Below, piece after piece: positions 1 through 8,420 of a DNA stretch of 64,000 nt (within the stretch, counting starts at the first letter, position 1; every line of letters starts with the position of its first letter). Both the position numbers and the translations under genes were made by a program. The notes below the pieces were generated by a model. It was not told the origin of the DNA. It made no database searches and worked only from the letters and a program-made list of their open reading frames with translations. Source of the stretch: Micrococcus sp. (GTDB lineage: Bacteria > Actinomycetota > Actinomycetes > Actinomycetales > Micrococcaceae); assembly GCA_029961105.1 (NCBI GenBank), contig JASBVO010000028.1, positions 1 through 64,000 on the forward strand. Direction: 5' to 3'.

Positions 1-1
1 G

Positions 2-769
2 CGCGGCGGCATGCACACCCTGACCGCCGCCCTGGCCGGGGCCCTGCGTGCTGCCGGGGCCACCGTGCTGACCGGCGTGCGCGCCACCGGGCTGGAGCGC
101 ACCGGTGACGGCTGGGCCGTGGCGACGCAACGGTCCGACGGGTCGGACGGGAGCCTGTCCGCCGGCCGCGTCGTGGTCGCCACGGACGGGCCGACCGCCT
201 GGGACCTGCTGGCACCCGTGGCCGGCGGTGCCCTGGCCGGGGTGGAACGGCCGGCCCGGGGCTCCGGCGTCGCCCTGGTGACCCTGGTGGCCGAGGCCGA
301 CGGGCTGGACCCGGCCCCGCGGGGCACCGGCCTGCTGGTCTCACCGCAGGTGCCGGCCGACGTCGTGGGCGCCAAGGCGATGACCCACGTGACCGCCAAG
401 TGGGACTGGGCCCGGACGGCCCCGCACCGGCACGTGCTGCGATTGTCCTACGGCCGCGTCACCGACTCCCCGGACGCCTCCACGCCCGGGTACCGCACCG
501 GCGACGAGGAACTGCTGGGCCGGGCCGTGGCCGACGCGACCACGCTGACCGGCGTCGACCTGGCCGGTGCGGTGGTCCGGTCCTTCGTGGTGCGCTGGGG
601 GTCCGCCCTGCCCGCGGCGACCACCGGGCACCGGGCGGCGGTACGCGCACTCCGGGACTGGCTGGAGGGCCAGCCCGGGCTGGACGCCGTCGGCGCCTGG
701 CTGGCCGGGACAGGACTGGCCGCCGTCGTGGGTGATGTCCGGCGCCGGATCGGTGCCGAGGACGACTGA
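2..769 (+). CDS. hemY: Coproporphyrinogen III oxidase / protoporphyrinogen oxidase, C-terminal part (5' end outside window)
   Basis: This is the C-terminal part of the FAD-dependent oxidase that converts coproporphyrinogen III to coproporphyrin III in the actinobacterial heme route (HemY/CgoX). The frame is open at the left edge. The visible RGGMHTLTAAL segment matches the family motif that follows the FAD-binding half, and the tail resembles the usual C-terminal FAD-contact region (GAWLAGTGLAAVVGDVRR), although the common final glycine-rich stretch is weakly conserved. About 255 residues are visible of a usual 450-480. hemQ and hemH lie directly downstream, the standard order in Gram-positive coproporphyrin-dependent clusters. 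The identification rests on context and on these two segments. Protein substrate preference cannot be read from sequence alone. Confidence 0.85.
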   Translation, partial: RGGMHTLTAALAGALRAAGATVLTGVRATGLERTGDGWAVATQRSDGSDGSLSAGRVVVATDGPTAWDLLAPVAGGALAGVERPARGSGVALVTLVAEADGLDPAPRGTGLLVSPQVPADVVGAKAMTHVTAKWDWARTAPHRHVLRLSYGRVTDSPDASTPGYRTGDEELLGRAVADATTLTGVDLAGAVVRSFVVRWGSALPAATTGHRAAVRALRDWLEGQPGLDAVGAWLAGTGLAAVVGDVRRRIGAEDD

Positions 770-773
770 GGGG

Positions 774-806
774 TAGGCTGGACACGCCGTTCTACCGGCT
801 GTAGAA
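774..806 (+). promoter_or_regulatory. hemQ leader: -10-like hexamer followed by an inverted repeat
   Basis: TAGGCT at 774-779 fits the actinobacterial -10 pattern TANNNT. It is followed by TTCTAC (790-795), a 5-nt spacer, and GTAGAA (801-806), a perfect 6-bp inverted repeat. The repeat sits at or just after the predicted transcript start, where an operator would act. No regulator can be named from this alone. I see no convincing -35. Confidence 0.35.
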
Positions 807-888
807 ACCGGTGCCCGGCAACGACCACGGCACAGCGGTGCACGCGAGGTGCCCGACGCCACACGGTGACAACACAGGAGTTGTGACG

Positions 889-1620
889 ATGACCGAGAAC
901 CAGGCAGCGCAGGCCCCCCAGACCGAGGCCGGGAGTGCCGAGCACGTCGAGTGGTTCACCACCTACACCGTCTTCGCCCGGAACGGATCCGGCCAGGGCG
1001 GCGCCCACACCGAGGCCGAGCGCCAGCGGGCCGTGCAGCAGTTCGACGCCACGGTCGCCGACCTCGCCGAGCGCGGCGTGACGGTCCGCGGCACCTACGA
1101 CGTCTCCGGCATGCGCGCCGATGCCGACGTCATGGTGTGGATGTACGGTCACGTCCCGGAGGACCTGCAGGCTGCCATCAGGACCCTGCGCCGGACCGAA
1201 CTGCTCGCCGGCACGAAGGTGGCGCTCTCCGCCATGGGCTCGGACCGGATGGCCGAGTTCAACAAGGACCACGTGCCCGCGTTCGCCATGGGCCGCAAGC
1301 CGCTGAAGTGGCTGTGCTTCTACCCCTTCGTCCGGTCCTACGACTGGTACACCCTGGAGCCGGCCGAGCGCGGCCGGATGCTCAAGGACCACGGACTGCT
1401 GGGCCGGGACTTCCCGATGGTCTGGGCCAACACCACGAGCGCCTTCGCCCTGAACGACTGGGAGTGGCTGCTCGGGCTGGAGGCGCCGGAGCTGAACCAC
1501 CTGGTGGACATGATGCGCCACCTGCGCAACAACGAGACCCGTCACTACGTGCGCGAGGAGGTCCCGTTCTACACCGGGCGCCTGGTCACCTCGGCCGAGA
1601 TCGCCGAGGTGCTGGCCTGA
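889..1620 (+). CDS. hemQ: Coproheme decarboxylase HemQ (ChdC)
   Basis: HemQ turns coproheme into heme b by two oxidative decarboxylations, the last step of the coproporphyrin-dependent pathway. The 243-residue protein has the chlorite-dismutase-like fold signature WFTTYTVFARNG near the N-terminus and KPLKWLCFYPFVRSYDWY in the core. Tyr145 in YPFV aligns with the catalytic tyrosine of the family, and the histidine-rich C-terminal part (LRNNETRHYVREEVPFYTG) is typical of actinobacterial forms. ATG at 889 is chosen because AGGAG at 876-880 is correctly spaced. The in-frame GTG at 883 lies too close to that site. Its stop overlaps the hemH start, so the two are translationally coupled. Confidence 0.95.
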   Translation: MTENQAAQAPQTEAGSAEHVEWFTTYTVFARNGSGQGGAHTEAERQRAVQQFDATVADLAERGVTVRGTYDVSGMRADADVMVWMYGHVPEDLQAAIRTLRRTELLAGTKVALSAMGSDRMAEFNKDHVPAFAMGRKPLKWLCFYPFVRSYDWYTLEPAERGRMLKDHGLLGRDFPMVWANTTSAFALNDWEWLLGLEAPELNHLVDMMRHLRNNETRHYVREEVPFYTGRLVTSAEIAEVLA

Positions 1621-2888
1621 TGAACGAGAACGCCGCCGGGACCGCCGGGCAGTCCTTCGACCCGCGCACCGGCTACGACGAGGACGGGGTCATGGCCCCC
1701 AAGGCCTACGACGCCGTGCTGCTGGCCTCCTTCGGCGGGCCCGAGGGCCAGGACGACGTCATCCCCTTCCTGCGCAACGTCACGAGGGGCCGTGGCATCC
1801 CGGACGAGCGGCTCGAGGAGGTGGCCACCCACTACCGCGCCAACGGCGGCGTCAGCCCCATCAACGCCCAGAACCGCGCGCTGAAGGCCGCGATCGAGGC
1901 CGAACTCGCCGCCCGCGGCATCGAGCTGCCGGTCTACTGGGGCAACCGCAACTGGGCGCCCTACGTCCCCGAGACGCTGGAGCAGATCTACGCCGACGGC
2001 CACCGCACGCTGCTGACCGTGGCCACCTCCGCCTATTCCTGCTACTCCTCCTGCCGCCAGTACCGCGAGGACCTGGGCATGGCCCTGCGCTCGACCGGGC
2101 TCGAGGGCAAGCTGGAGGCGGACAAGATCCGCCAGTACTTCAACCACCCCGGGTTCGTGGAGCCCTTCGCCGAGGGGCTGCGCACCGGGCTGGCCGAGAT
2201 CCGCGCCGAGCTCGCCGAGGCCGGCAGGGCCGACGGCAGGCTGCACCTGTTCTTCGCCACCCATTCCATCCCGACCGGCGACGCCGAGGCCGCCGGACCG
2301 CGCCCGCTGGCCGCCGAGCTGCAGGAGAAGACGGGGCTGAAGCCCGGTGAGGGCAACGGCGCCGACGTCTACTCCGCCCAGCACCTGGACGTGGCCGAGG
2401 AGATCCTCAGGCTCGTACCGGAGGCCGAGGGCATCGACTGGTCGCTGGTCTACCAGTCCCGGTCCGGCGCCCCGCACGTGCCGTGGCTGGAACCGGACAT
2501 CAACGACGCCATCGAGGAACTGGCCGGGCAGGCCGGCGAGGACGGCACGGAGCCGCTGGCCGGCGTCGTGGTGGTGCCCCTGGGCTTCGTCTCGGACCAC
2601 ATGGAGGTCGTCTGGGACCTGGACACGGAGGCCAAGGAAACCGCGGAGGGCCTCGGGCTGGCGTTCCGCCGGACCCCGACGCCGGGCACCCACCCGTCGT
2701 TCGTGTCCGGGCTCGTGGACATCGTCGAGGAGCGGCTGGGCACCCGCGAGGGCCGCGCCGCCGTCGGCTGCTTCGGCGCCTGGTACGACGTCTGCCGGCC
2801 CAACTGCTGCGTCAAGGTCATGCGGGACGGCACGGTGCGGCCCACCGTGGCCGCCGTGGACTCCGAGGTGGGGGTGCCGTCCCCATGA
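1620..2888 (+). CDS. hemH: Coproporphyrin III ferrochelatase
   Basis: The enzyme inserts Fe2+ into coproporphyrin III (CpfC) to give coproheme, the substrate of HemQ. The ATG overlaps the hemQ stop codon (TGATG at 1618-1622). A 20-residue leader precedes the conserved YDAVLLASFGGPEG start of the fold, and FFATHSIPTGDA carries the active-site histidine. Cysteines in SAYSCYSSCRQY and in the C-terminal VCRPNCCVKV match the positions of the [2Fe-2S] ligands of actinobacterial ferrochelatases. At 422 residues it is somewhat longer than the usual 350-400. It sits in a tight hemQ-hemH-hemC-hemD run with overlaps of a few bases. Confidence 0.95.
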   Translation: MNENAAGTAGQSFDPRTGYDEDGVMAPKAYDAVLLASFGGPEGQDDVIPFLRNVTRGRGIPDERLEEVATHYRANGGVSPINAQNRALKAAIEAELAARGIELPVYWGNRNWAPYVPETLEQIYADGHRTLLTVATSAYSCYSSCRQYREDLGMALRSTGLEGKLEADKIRQYFNHPGFVEPFAEGLRTGLAEIRAELAEAGRADGRLHLFFATHSIPTGDAEAAGPRPLAAELQEKTGLKPGEGNGADVYSAQHLDVAEEILRLVPEAEGIDWSLVYQSRSGAPHVPWLEPDINDAIEELAGQAGEDGTEPLAGVVVVPLGFVSDHMEVVWDLDTEAKETAEGLGLAFRRTPTPGTHPSFVSGLVDIVEERLGTREGRAAVGCFGAWYDVCRPNCCVKVMRDGTVRPTVAAVDSEVGVPSP

Positions 2889-3922
2889 GTGGTGCAGCCG
2901 CCGGCTTCACCGTCGGCACCCGCGGGTCGAACCTGGCCCGGACCCAGACCACCACGGTGGCCGAGGCACTGTCCGCCGCCTCCGGGCTGGAGTACGACCT
3001 GCGGATCATCCGCACCGAGGGGGACGTGACCACCGGGTCGCTGGCGTCCCTCGGCGGCACCGGGGTCTTCGCCTCCGCGCTGCGCGCCGCGGTGCTCGAC
3101 GGCGAGGTCCAGCTGGCCGTGCACTCCCTCAAGGACCTGCCCTCCGCCCAGCCCGCCGGGCTGCAGATCGCCGCCGTCCCGCCGCGCGTGGACGTCCGGG
3201 ACGCACTGTGTGCCCGCGACGGGCTGACCCTGGCCGAGCTGCCGGAGGGGGCCACGGTGGGCACCGGCTCCCCGCGCCGGGTGGCCCAGCTGTTGGCCGT
3301 CCGCCCCGACCTGCGGGTGGTGGACATCCGCGGGAACGTCCAGACGCGACTGGCCCGCGTCCCCGGGCTGGAGCAGCACGACGACCACGCACCGGCCGCT
3401 GCCGGGTCTCCGCGCGGGGACCTGGACGCGGTCATCCTGGCCTGCGCCGGCCTGGACCGGATCGGCATGGAGTGGGCGATCACCGAGCGGCTCGCGCCCA
3501 CCGTGATGCTGCCGGCCCCCGGCCAGGGCGCCCTGGCGGTGGAGTGCCGTCCGGAGACCGCCGCGGCCGGGGACGCCCTGGCCCTGGCGCTGGCCGGCTA
3601 TGACGACCCGGTGACCCGGCTGCAGGTGACCGCGGAGCGCGCGCTGCTGGAGCGGCTGGAGGCCGGCTGCGCCGCGCCCCTTGGTGCCCTGGCCCGCGTG
3701 GAGAAGGACCCGGCCCGGCTGGTGCTGGACGCCATGGTGGCCGCCACCGACGGCAGCCGCGTGCTGCGCAAGCACGCCTCCGTGGAGCTGCCCGCCGTGC
3801 GGATCCGGCTCGACGACGGCTCCGCCGACACCGAGACGCTCGGGGTGGCCCGGGCGCTGGGCATCGACGTGGCCGAGGCGCTGCTCGCCGACGGCGCGGA
3901 CCTGCTGCCGGCCGACCGCTGA
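2885..3922 (+). CDS. hemC: Porphobilinogen deaminase (hydroxymethylbilane synthase)
   Basis: HemC joins four porphobilinogen units into hydroxymethylbilane. The N-terminal TVGTRGSNLARTQT motif, the substrate-binding HSLKDLPS motif and GTGSPRRVAQL are all present. Cys262 in ERLEAGCAAPLG is the attachment point of the dipyrromethane cofactor. At 345 residues it is slightly longer than the typical 310-330 because of a 20-residue insertion around DVRGNVQTRL and EQHDDHAPAAAG. The start ATG overlaps the hemH stop by four bases (ATGA), so translation is coupled. Confidence 0.95.
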   Translation: MSGAAAGFTVGTRGSNLARTQTTTVAEALSAASGLEYDLRIIRTEGDVTTGSLASLGGTGVFASALRAAVLDGEVQLAVHSLKDLPSAQPAGLQIAAVPPRVDVRDALCARDGLTLAELPEGATVGTGSPRRVAQLLAVRPDLRVVDIRGNVQTRLARVPGLEQHDDHAPAAAGSPRGDLDAVILACAGLDRIGMEWAITERLAPTVMLPAPGQGALAVECRPETAAAGDALALALAGYDDPVTRLQVTAERALLERLEAGCAAPLGALARVEKDPARLVLDAMVAATDGSRVLRKHASVELPAVRIRLDDGSADTETLGVARALGIDVAEALLADGADLLPADR

Positions 3923-3929
3923 CCCGGCA

Positions 3930-4829
3930 GTGAGCCCGGCAGTGAGCTCAGACTCGGTGGTCCCCGGGGACCACGGCACGCGGGGCCGGGTGGTCATGAC
4001 GCGCCAGCCCGACCAGGCCGGTGACGTGGAGGCGGGCCTGCGCGAGGCCGGATGGACGGTCCGGTTCCTGCCGCTGACCGACTTCGAGCTGCCGGCCGAC
4101 CTCACGGAGCTGCGGTCGGCCGTGGACCGGCTGCGCTCGGGAGGGTACGCCTGGCTGGTCGTCACCAGTCCCAACACCGTGCGCTCGTTGGTGCGGGCCG
4201 GCTGGGACGGCATCCTGCCGGCGGCCACGCGGGTGGCCGTGACGGGACCGGGGACGGCGCGCGTGCTGGCCGGGGCCGGTTGCCCCGCCACTCCCTGGAT
4301 GCCTGACGGAGACGCCTCCGCCGCCGGGATCATCGCCGGCTTCCCGGCCGGGCCGGGCGGGGCCGGTGAGCCCGCGGGGACGACGGGGGCCCGGGTGCTC
4401 CTGCCGCAGTCGGCCCTGGCCACGGACGAGGTGGCCGCGGCACTGCGGTCCCGGGGCTGGGACGTGGAGCGGATGGAGGCCTACCGCACGGTGCCGTACC
4501 CGGCGGCGACGGACCGTCGGCTGCTGGCGGCGGGGCCGGCCGCGGCAGACGGGACGGGGGGCGCGATGGTGGGGCTTCGGGACGTAGGGAGCGCCGTCGT
4601 CGTGCTGACCAGCCCCAGCGCGGTGCGGGAACTGGCCCGGCAACGCGGCGCGGCCGTCGGGGACAGCGGGGCCGGCGAGCCGGCGGGCACCCGGTTCGTG
4701 GCCATCGGCCAGCCGACGCGGCGGGCGGCGGAGAAAGCCGGGATCGAGTTGATCGGCACCGCTGCCAGCCCCGACGCGGCCGGACTGCTGGCCGTGCTCG
4801 ACGGGCGGCCGGCCGCGGGCGCTCGCTGA
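3930..4829 (+). CDS. hemD: Uroporphyrinogen-III synthase
   Basis: HemD cyclises and isomerises hydroxymethylbilane to uroporphyrinogen III. Sequence conservation in this family is low, but the order of motifs fits: GRVVMTRQPDQAG at the N-terminus, ELRSAVDRLRSGGYAWLVVTSPNTVR, VAVTGPGTARVL, and a second lobe with VVVLTSPSAVRELA and RFVAIGQPTRRAAEKAG. The first in-frame start after the hemC stop is GTG at 3930; GTG at 3942 and 3957 are alternatives. The internal ATG at 3996 lies inside the conserved first strand, so it is unlikely to be the start. No strong ribosome site is visible, consistent with coupling to hemC seven bases upstream. Confidence 0.85.
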   Translation: MSPAVSSDSVVPGDHGTRGRVVMTRQPDQAGDVEAGLREAGWTVRFLPLTDFELPADLTELRSAVDRLRSGGYAWLVVTSPNTVRSLVRAGWDGILPAATRVAVTGPGTARVLAGAGCPATPWMPDGDASAAGIIAGFPAGPGGAGEPAGTTGARVLLPQSALATDEVAAALRSRGWDVERMEAYRTVPYPAATDRRLLAAGPAAADGTGGAMVGLRDVGSAVVVLTSPSAVRELARQRGAAVGDSGAGEPAGTRFVAIGQPTRRAAEKAGIELIGTAASPDAAGLLAVLDGRPAAGAR

Positions 4830-4844
4830 CCCACGGTTCCCGGC

Positions 4845-4870
4845 TCCCGCGCGGCGCGCCACTCGCGGGA
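4845..4870. terminator. Weak hairpin between convergent hemD and NYN gene
   Basis: TCCCGCG (4845-4851) pairs with CGCGGGA (4864-4870) across a 12-nt loop. It lies between two convergent genes, where a terminator is expected, but there is no T-run and the stem is short. Confidence 0.3.
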
Positions 4871-4931
4871 CCAGGGAAGAGGCAGCCCTGCGAGGAGCCT
4901 ACCGGGAAGTATTACCCGGGAGTAAGGCAGG

Positions 4932-5807
4932 TCACTTCCGTCCGGCACGCCGTTTCAGGGCGACCTCCATGCGTCCGCCGTCGGTGCGGTGCTCGAGATA
5001 CGGCTGCTCGGCCACGAGCGTGCTGAGCTTCTGGTGGCCGAAGTCGCGCGGGTCGAAGTCCACGTGAGCGCGGCTCAGGTGCTGGCCGACCCGGCTCAGG
5101 CCCGCCCAGCCGTCGTCATTGCTGGTGGCGTTGACGGCCTTGACCAGGGCACTCTCGAGGTTGATCCGGGGTGCCTCGGGCTCACCGCTGCCGGCGTCAG
5201 CGGTGCCGGGCGCTGCTCCGTTGGGCGCTGCTCCGTTGGACGCTGTTCCGTTGGGCGCTGTGCCCTGGCCGGCTGCCACCGGGCCCCTCCTGTTCCGGCT
5301 CCGTCCCGTCGCGCTGGTGGAGCCGCCCGTCGAGGGTTCCGCGGTCTCACCTGGCTCACCGTCTCCCAGCAACTCGAGGTAGATGAACTGGTCCACGGCG
5401 TTGCGCAGCGAGGCCGGGGTCTTGCGCTCGCCCAGGCCGATCACGCGCTTACCCGACTCACGCAGCCGGGTGGCCAGCCGGGTGAAGTCGGAGTCCGAGG
5501 ACACCAGGGCGAAGGCCTCCACATTGCCCATCCACAACAGGTCCATCGCGTCGATGATCAGGGCCGAGTCGGTGGAGTTCTTGCCCGTGGTGTAGGAGAA
5601 CTGCTGGACCGGCTGGATGGCCAACAGGTTCAGTGCGTTCTTCCAGCCGCCGAGCTGATGGGTGGTCCAGTCACCGTAGGCACGCTTGATGGTGGGCGTG
5701 CCATAGGTGGCCAGTTCCTCCAGGACGGCTCCGGCGTGGGTGGCAGAGACGTTGTCGCAGTCGATGAGCACGGCGATGCGGGTGGTCGCGCTGGAGGATT
5801 CGGTCAT
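4932..5807 (-). CDS. NYN-domain (PIN-like) nuclease with C-terminal LOTUS/OST-HTH domain
   Basis: Residues about 10-150 form an NYN (PIN-fold) domain: AVLIDCDNVSATHA, KNSTDSALIIDAMDLLW and ALVSSDSDFTRLATRLRE carry the acidic residues (DCDN, DSALIID, SDSDF) that bind metal in this nuclease family. Residues about 215-285 (LESALVKAVNATSNDDGWAGLSR and following) look like a LOTUS/OST-HTH RNA-binding domain. A low-complexity N/G/A/P linker joins them. NYN proteins are predicted RNases; the RNA target is unknown here. ATG at 5807 is preferred over GTG at 5816 because a TAGGGT -10 hexamer lies seven bases before it. The gene is antisense between hemD and hemB, which is unusual for a heme cluster, but I see nothing linking it to heme. 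Confidence 0.85.
   Translation of the reverse strand: MTESSSATTRIAVLIDCDNVSATHAGAVLEELATYGTPTIKRAYGDWTTHQLGGWKNALNLLAIQPVQQFSYTTGKNSTDSALIIDAMDLLWMGNVEAFALVSSDSDFTRLATRLRESGKRVIGLGERKTPASLRNAVDQFIYLELLGDGEPGETAEPSTGGSTSATGRSRNRRGPVAAGQGTAPNGTASNGAAPNGAAPGTADAGSGEPEAPRINLESALVKAVNATSNDDGWAGLSRVGQHLSRAHVDFDPRDFGHQKLSTLVAEQPYLEHRTDGGRMEVALKRRAGRK
5208..5267. repeat. 15-nt imperfect tandem repeat, about four copies
   Basis: Units at 5208-5222 and 5223-5237 are identical, 5238-5252 differs at two positions, and 5253-5267 is a diverged copy. The repeat encodes the N-G-A-A-P-type linker between the NYN and LOTUS domains, so copy number could vary without breaking the frame. Confidence 0.75.
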
Positions 5808-5814
5808 GGCCCTC

Positions 5815-5820
5815 ACCCTA
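5815..5820 (-). promoter_or_regulatory. Predicted -10 hexamer of a leaderless NYN-gene transcript
   Basis: TAGGGT on the minus strand ends seven bases before ATG 5807, placing the transcript start at or next to the start codon. Confidence 0.4.
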
Positions 5821-5886
5821 CTGGTCGCGGGTTCAGTCGCGCGGACAGGGACAGCCGTGTCCAGGGGGACAGCCGCGCAGGCGGGG

Positions 5887-6969
5887 GTGGCGGCTCCGCC
5901 CGGTCAGTCGGACATTCCGTCGTCAGGCGGGTCATGCCGCGTTGAGCATTCTTTCCAGACGCCGGGCCGAGATGCCCCTACGGCGCGCGGCCGCACCCAC
6001 CGTCCGCGCCGCCTGCGCCAGTCCGCCGCCATGCGCCGGCTGGTCGCCGAGGTCAGGATCCACCCGGCCGACCTCATCCTGCCGGTCTTCGTCCGGGAAG
6101 GCGCCACCGAGCCGATCCCGCTGCAGTCCATGCCGGGTGTCGTCCAGCACACGCAGGACTCCCTGAGGGCCGCCGCCGCCGAGGCCGCCGAGCTCGGAAT
6201 GGGCGGGATCATGCTCTTCGGCGTGCCCGAGAGCCGGGACGCCACCGGCTCGGCCTCCCTCGACCCGGAGGGCGTGCTCAATGCGGGCATCCGGGCGGTC
6301 AAGGAGGAGGTCGGGGAGTCCATCGTGGTGATGTCCGACCTGTGCCTGGACGAGTTCACCGACCACGGCCACTGCGGCGTGCTCACCGCAGACGGCGTGG
6401 TGGACAATGACGCGACCCTGGAGATCTACGGCCGGATGGGCGTGGCCCAGGCCGAGGCCGGCGCCGATATGGTCGGGCCCTCCGGCATGATGGACGGCCA
6501 GGTGGCCGTCATCCGGCAGGCCCTGGATGAGGCCGGCCACCAGGACACGGCGATCCTCGCCTACGCCGCCAAGTACTCCTCGGCGTTCTACGGTCCCTTC
6601 CGCGAGGCGGTGGACTCCCAGCTGACCGGTGACCGCAAGACGTACCAGATGGACCCGGCCAACCGTCGCGAGGCCATGCTGGAGGTGTCCCTGGACCTGG
6701 ACGAGGGCGCCGACTTGGTCATGGTGAAGCCGGCCATGAGCTACCTGGACATCCTGCGTGATGTGGCCGAGGTCTCCGACGTGCCGGTGTCCGCCTACCA
6801 GATCTCGGGGGAGTACGCGATGATCGAGGCCGCTGCCGCCAACGGCTGGATCAATCGGGACCAGGCGATCATCGAGTCCGTGCTGTCCATCCGACGTGCC
6901 GGTGCGGACACCGTGCTGACGTACTGGGCCAGTGAGCTGGCCCGCTGGATCAAGGAGGGACGGCTCTGA
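5887..6969 (+). CDS. hemB: Delta-aminolevulinic acid dehydratase (porphobilinogen synthase); start uncertain
   Basis: HemB condenses two 5-aminolevulinate molecules to porphobilinogen. The core is intact: [17 protein letters not shown] at the N-terminal arm, the two Schiff-base lysine regions [18 protein letters not shown] and [13 protein letters not shown], and a C-terminal helix ending KEGRL. The metal loop reads [14 protein letters not shown], with Asp at the middle position that is Cys in the zinc enzymes. The start is a problem. ATG 6031 would delete the conserved RPRRLR arm, and the nearest in-frame upstream start is GTG 5887, which adds about 30 unconserved residues and lacks a ribosome site. 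One extra C in the run at 5975-5978 would instead join ATG 5972 to this frame. The hemB stop overlaps the hemL start. Confidence 0.9.
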   Translation: MAAPPGQSDIPSSGGSCRVEHSFQTPGRDAPTARGRTHRPRRLRQSAAMRRLVAEVRIHPADLILPVFVREGATEPIPLQSMPGVVQHTQDSLRAAAAEAAELGMGGIMLFGVPESRDATGSASLDPEGVLNAGIRAVKEEVGESIVVMSDLCLDEFTDHGHCGVLTADGVVDNDATLEIYGRMGVAQAEAGADMVGPSGMMDGQVAVIRQALDEAGHQDTAILAYAAKYSSAFYGPFREAVDSQLTGDRKTYQMDPANRREAMLEVSLDLDEGADLVMVKPAMSYLDILRDVAEVSDVPVSAYQISGEYAMIEAAAANGWINRDQAIIESVLSIRRAGADTVLTYWASELARWIKEGRL

Positions 6970-8336
6970 TGCCGCAGACCACCGAGGCAACCGGGCAGGC
7001 CACGGCCGGCACCCCGGCGCCGTCGACCAACGCCGGACTCTACGAGGCGGCCCGCACCGTCATCCCCGGCGGGGTGAACTCCCCGGTCCGGGCCTTCGGC
7101 TCCGTGGGCGGCACCCCGCGGACCATGGTGAAGGCCCAGGGCGCATACCTGACCGACATTGAAGGCAACGAGTACGTGGACCTGGTGTGCTCCTGGGGGC
7201 CGATGCTGCTGGGACACAACCACCCCGCCGTCGTGGAGGCCGTGCACCGCGCGGTGGACGCCGGACTGTCCTTCGGCGCCTCCACGCCGGACGAGGCCCG
7301 CCTGGCGGAACTGATCGCCTCCCGCGTCCCCGTCGACCGGGTCCGGATGGTCTCCACCGGCACCGAGGCCACCATGACCGCCGTGCGACTGGCGCGCGGC
7401 GCCACGAACCGGAACCTCATCGTGAAGTTCGCAGGCTGCTACCACGGGCACTCGGACGGCCTGCTGGCCGCAGCCGGTTCCGGCGTCGCGACGCAGGCCC
7501 TGCCCGGTTCGGCCGGCGTCACCGTGGCCCAGGCCGCCGAGACCCTGGTGCTGCCCTACAACGACCGCGACGCCCTGGAGGAGGCCTTCGCCGCCCGCGG
7601 CGACCAGATCGCCGGGGTCATCACCGAGGCGGCCCCGTGCAACATGGGCGTGGTCACCCCCGCCGACGGCTTCAACCGGTTCTTGCGCGAGATCACCGAG
7701 CGCCACGGCGCGCTGCTGGTCTGGGACGAGGTCCTGACCGGCTTCCGCGCCTCGGACACCGGCTACTGGGGACTGTCCGGCAGGCCCGAGGGATGGACCC
7801 CGGACCTGTGGACCTTCGGGAAGGTGATCGGGGGCGGGATGCCGACGGCCGCCGTCGCCGGCCGTGCCGAGGTCATGGACCTGCTGGCGCCGCTCGGTCC
7901 GGTCTACCAGGCCGGCACCCTGTCCGGGAACCCGGTGGCCATGGCCGCCGGCCTGGCCACCCTGCAGAACGCCACGCCGGACGTCTACGCCACCATCTCC
8001 CAGCGCTCGCGGCAACTCGAGGAGCTGCTGGTAGGTGCCCTGGACGAGGCCGGAGTGGATCACTCGATCCAGCGGGCCGGGACGCTGTTCTCGGTGGCCT
8101 TCGGCACTTCGGAGCGCGGCGTGCACGACTACGCGGGAGCCCAGGCGCAGGAGACCTTCCGCTACGCGCCGTTCTTCCACGCGATGCTGGAGCACGGCGT
8201 GTACCTGCCGCCGAGCGTCTTCGAGGCCTGGTTCGTCTCCTCCGCGCACGACGACGCGGCCATGGAGCGGATCGCCGCCGCCCTGCCGCATGCCGCGCGT
8301 GCCGCGGCCGCGGCCCGGCCCGCCGCGGACGCCTGA
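6969..8336 (+). CDS. hemL: Glutamate-1-semialdehyde 2,1-aminomutase
   Basis: HemL isomerises glutamate-1-semialdehyde to 5-aminolevulinate with PLP, the first committed porphyrin precursor. The protein has the family start [12 protein letters not shown], the phosphate-binding [25 protein letters not shown], and the PLP lysine at residue 285 in [11 protein letters not shown]. At 455 residues it is normal for actinobacteria. The ATG overlaps the hemB stop (TGATG at 6967-6971). The cluster therefore supplies both ends of the tetrapyrrole route; hemA and hemE are not in the window. Confidence 0.96.
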   Translation: MPQTTEATGQATAGTPAPSTNAGLYEAARTVIPGGVNSPVRAFGSVGGTPRTMVKAQGAYLTDIEGNEYVDLVCSWGPMLLGHNHPAVVEAVHRAVDAGLSFGASTPDEARLAELIASRVPVDRVRMVSTGTEATMTAVRLARGATNRNLIVKFAGCYHGHSDGLLAAAGSGVATQALPGSAGVTVAQAAETLVLPYNDRDALEEAFAARGDQIAGVITEAAPCNMGVVTPADGFNRFLREITERHGALLVWDEVLTGFRASDTGYWGLSGRPEGWTPDLWTFGKVIGGGMPTAAVAGRAEVMDLLAPLGPVYQAGTLSGNPVAMAAGLATLQNATPDVYATISQRSRQLEELLVGALDEAGVDHSIQRAGTLFSVAFGTSERGVHDYAGAQAQETFRYAPFFHAMLEHGVYLPPSVFEAWFVSSAHDDAAMERIAAALPHAARAAAAARPAADA

Positions 8337-8373
8337 GCGCAGGACCACGACGCCGGCCCTTCGCCGGACGCGA

Positions 8374-8409
8374 CGAACGGCCGGTACCCCAGCGGGTACC
8401 GGCCGTTCG
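8374..8409. terminator. Bidirectional terminator between hemL and metQ
   Basis: A perfect 16-bp stem (8374-8389 with 8394-8409) closes a 4-nt loop, CAGC. It lies between the convergent hemL and metQ genes and can serve both strands. There is no long T-run, as is common in high-GC actinobacteria. Confidence 0.85.
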
Positions 8410-8420
8410 GGTATCGGCGG

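Noticed and set aside
951-1619. N-terminal extension of hemH through hemQ in a second frame
   Set aside because: The 223 residues before the hemH ATG are Arg/Pro-rich shadow of hemQ; the overlap TGATG at 1618-1622 marks the true start.
5208-5267. Tandem repeats considered as a CRISPR-like or regulatory array
   Set aside because: The units are contiguous without spacers and encode a protein linker in frame.
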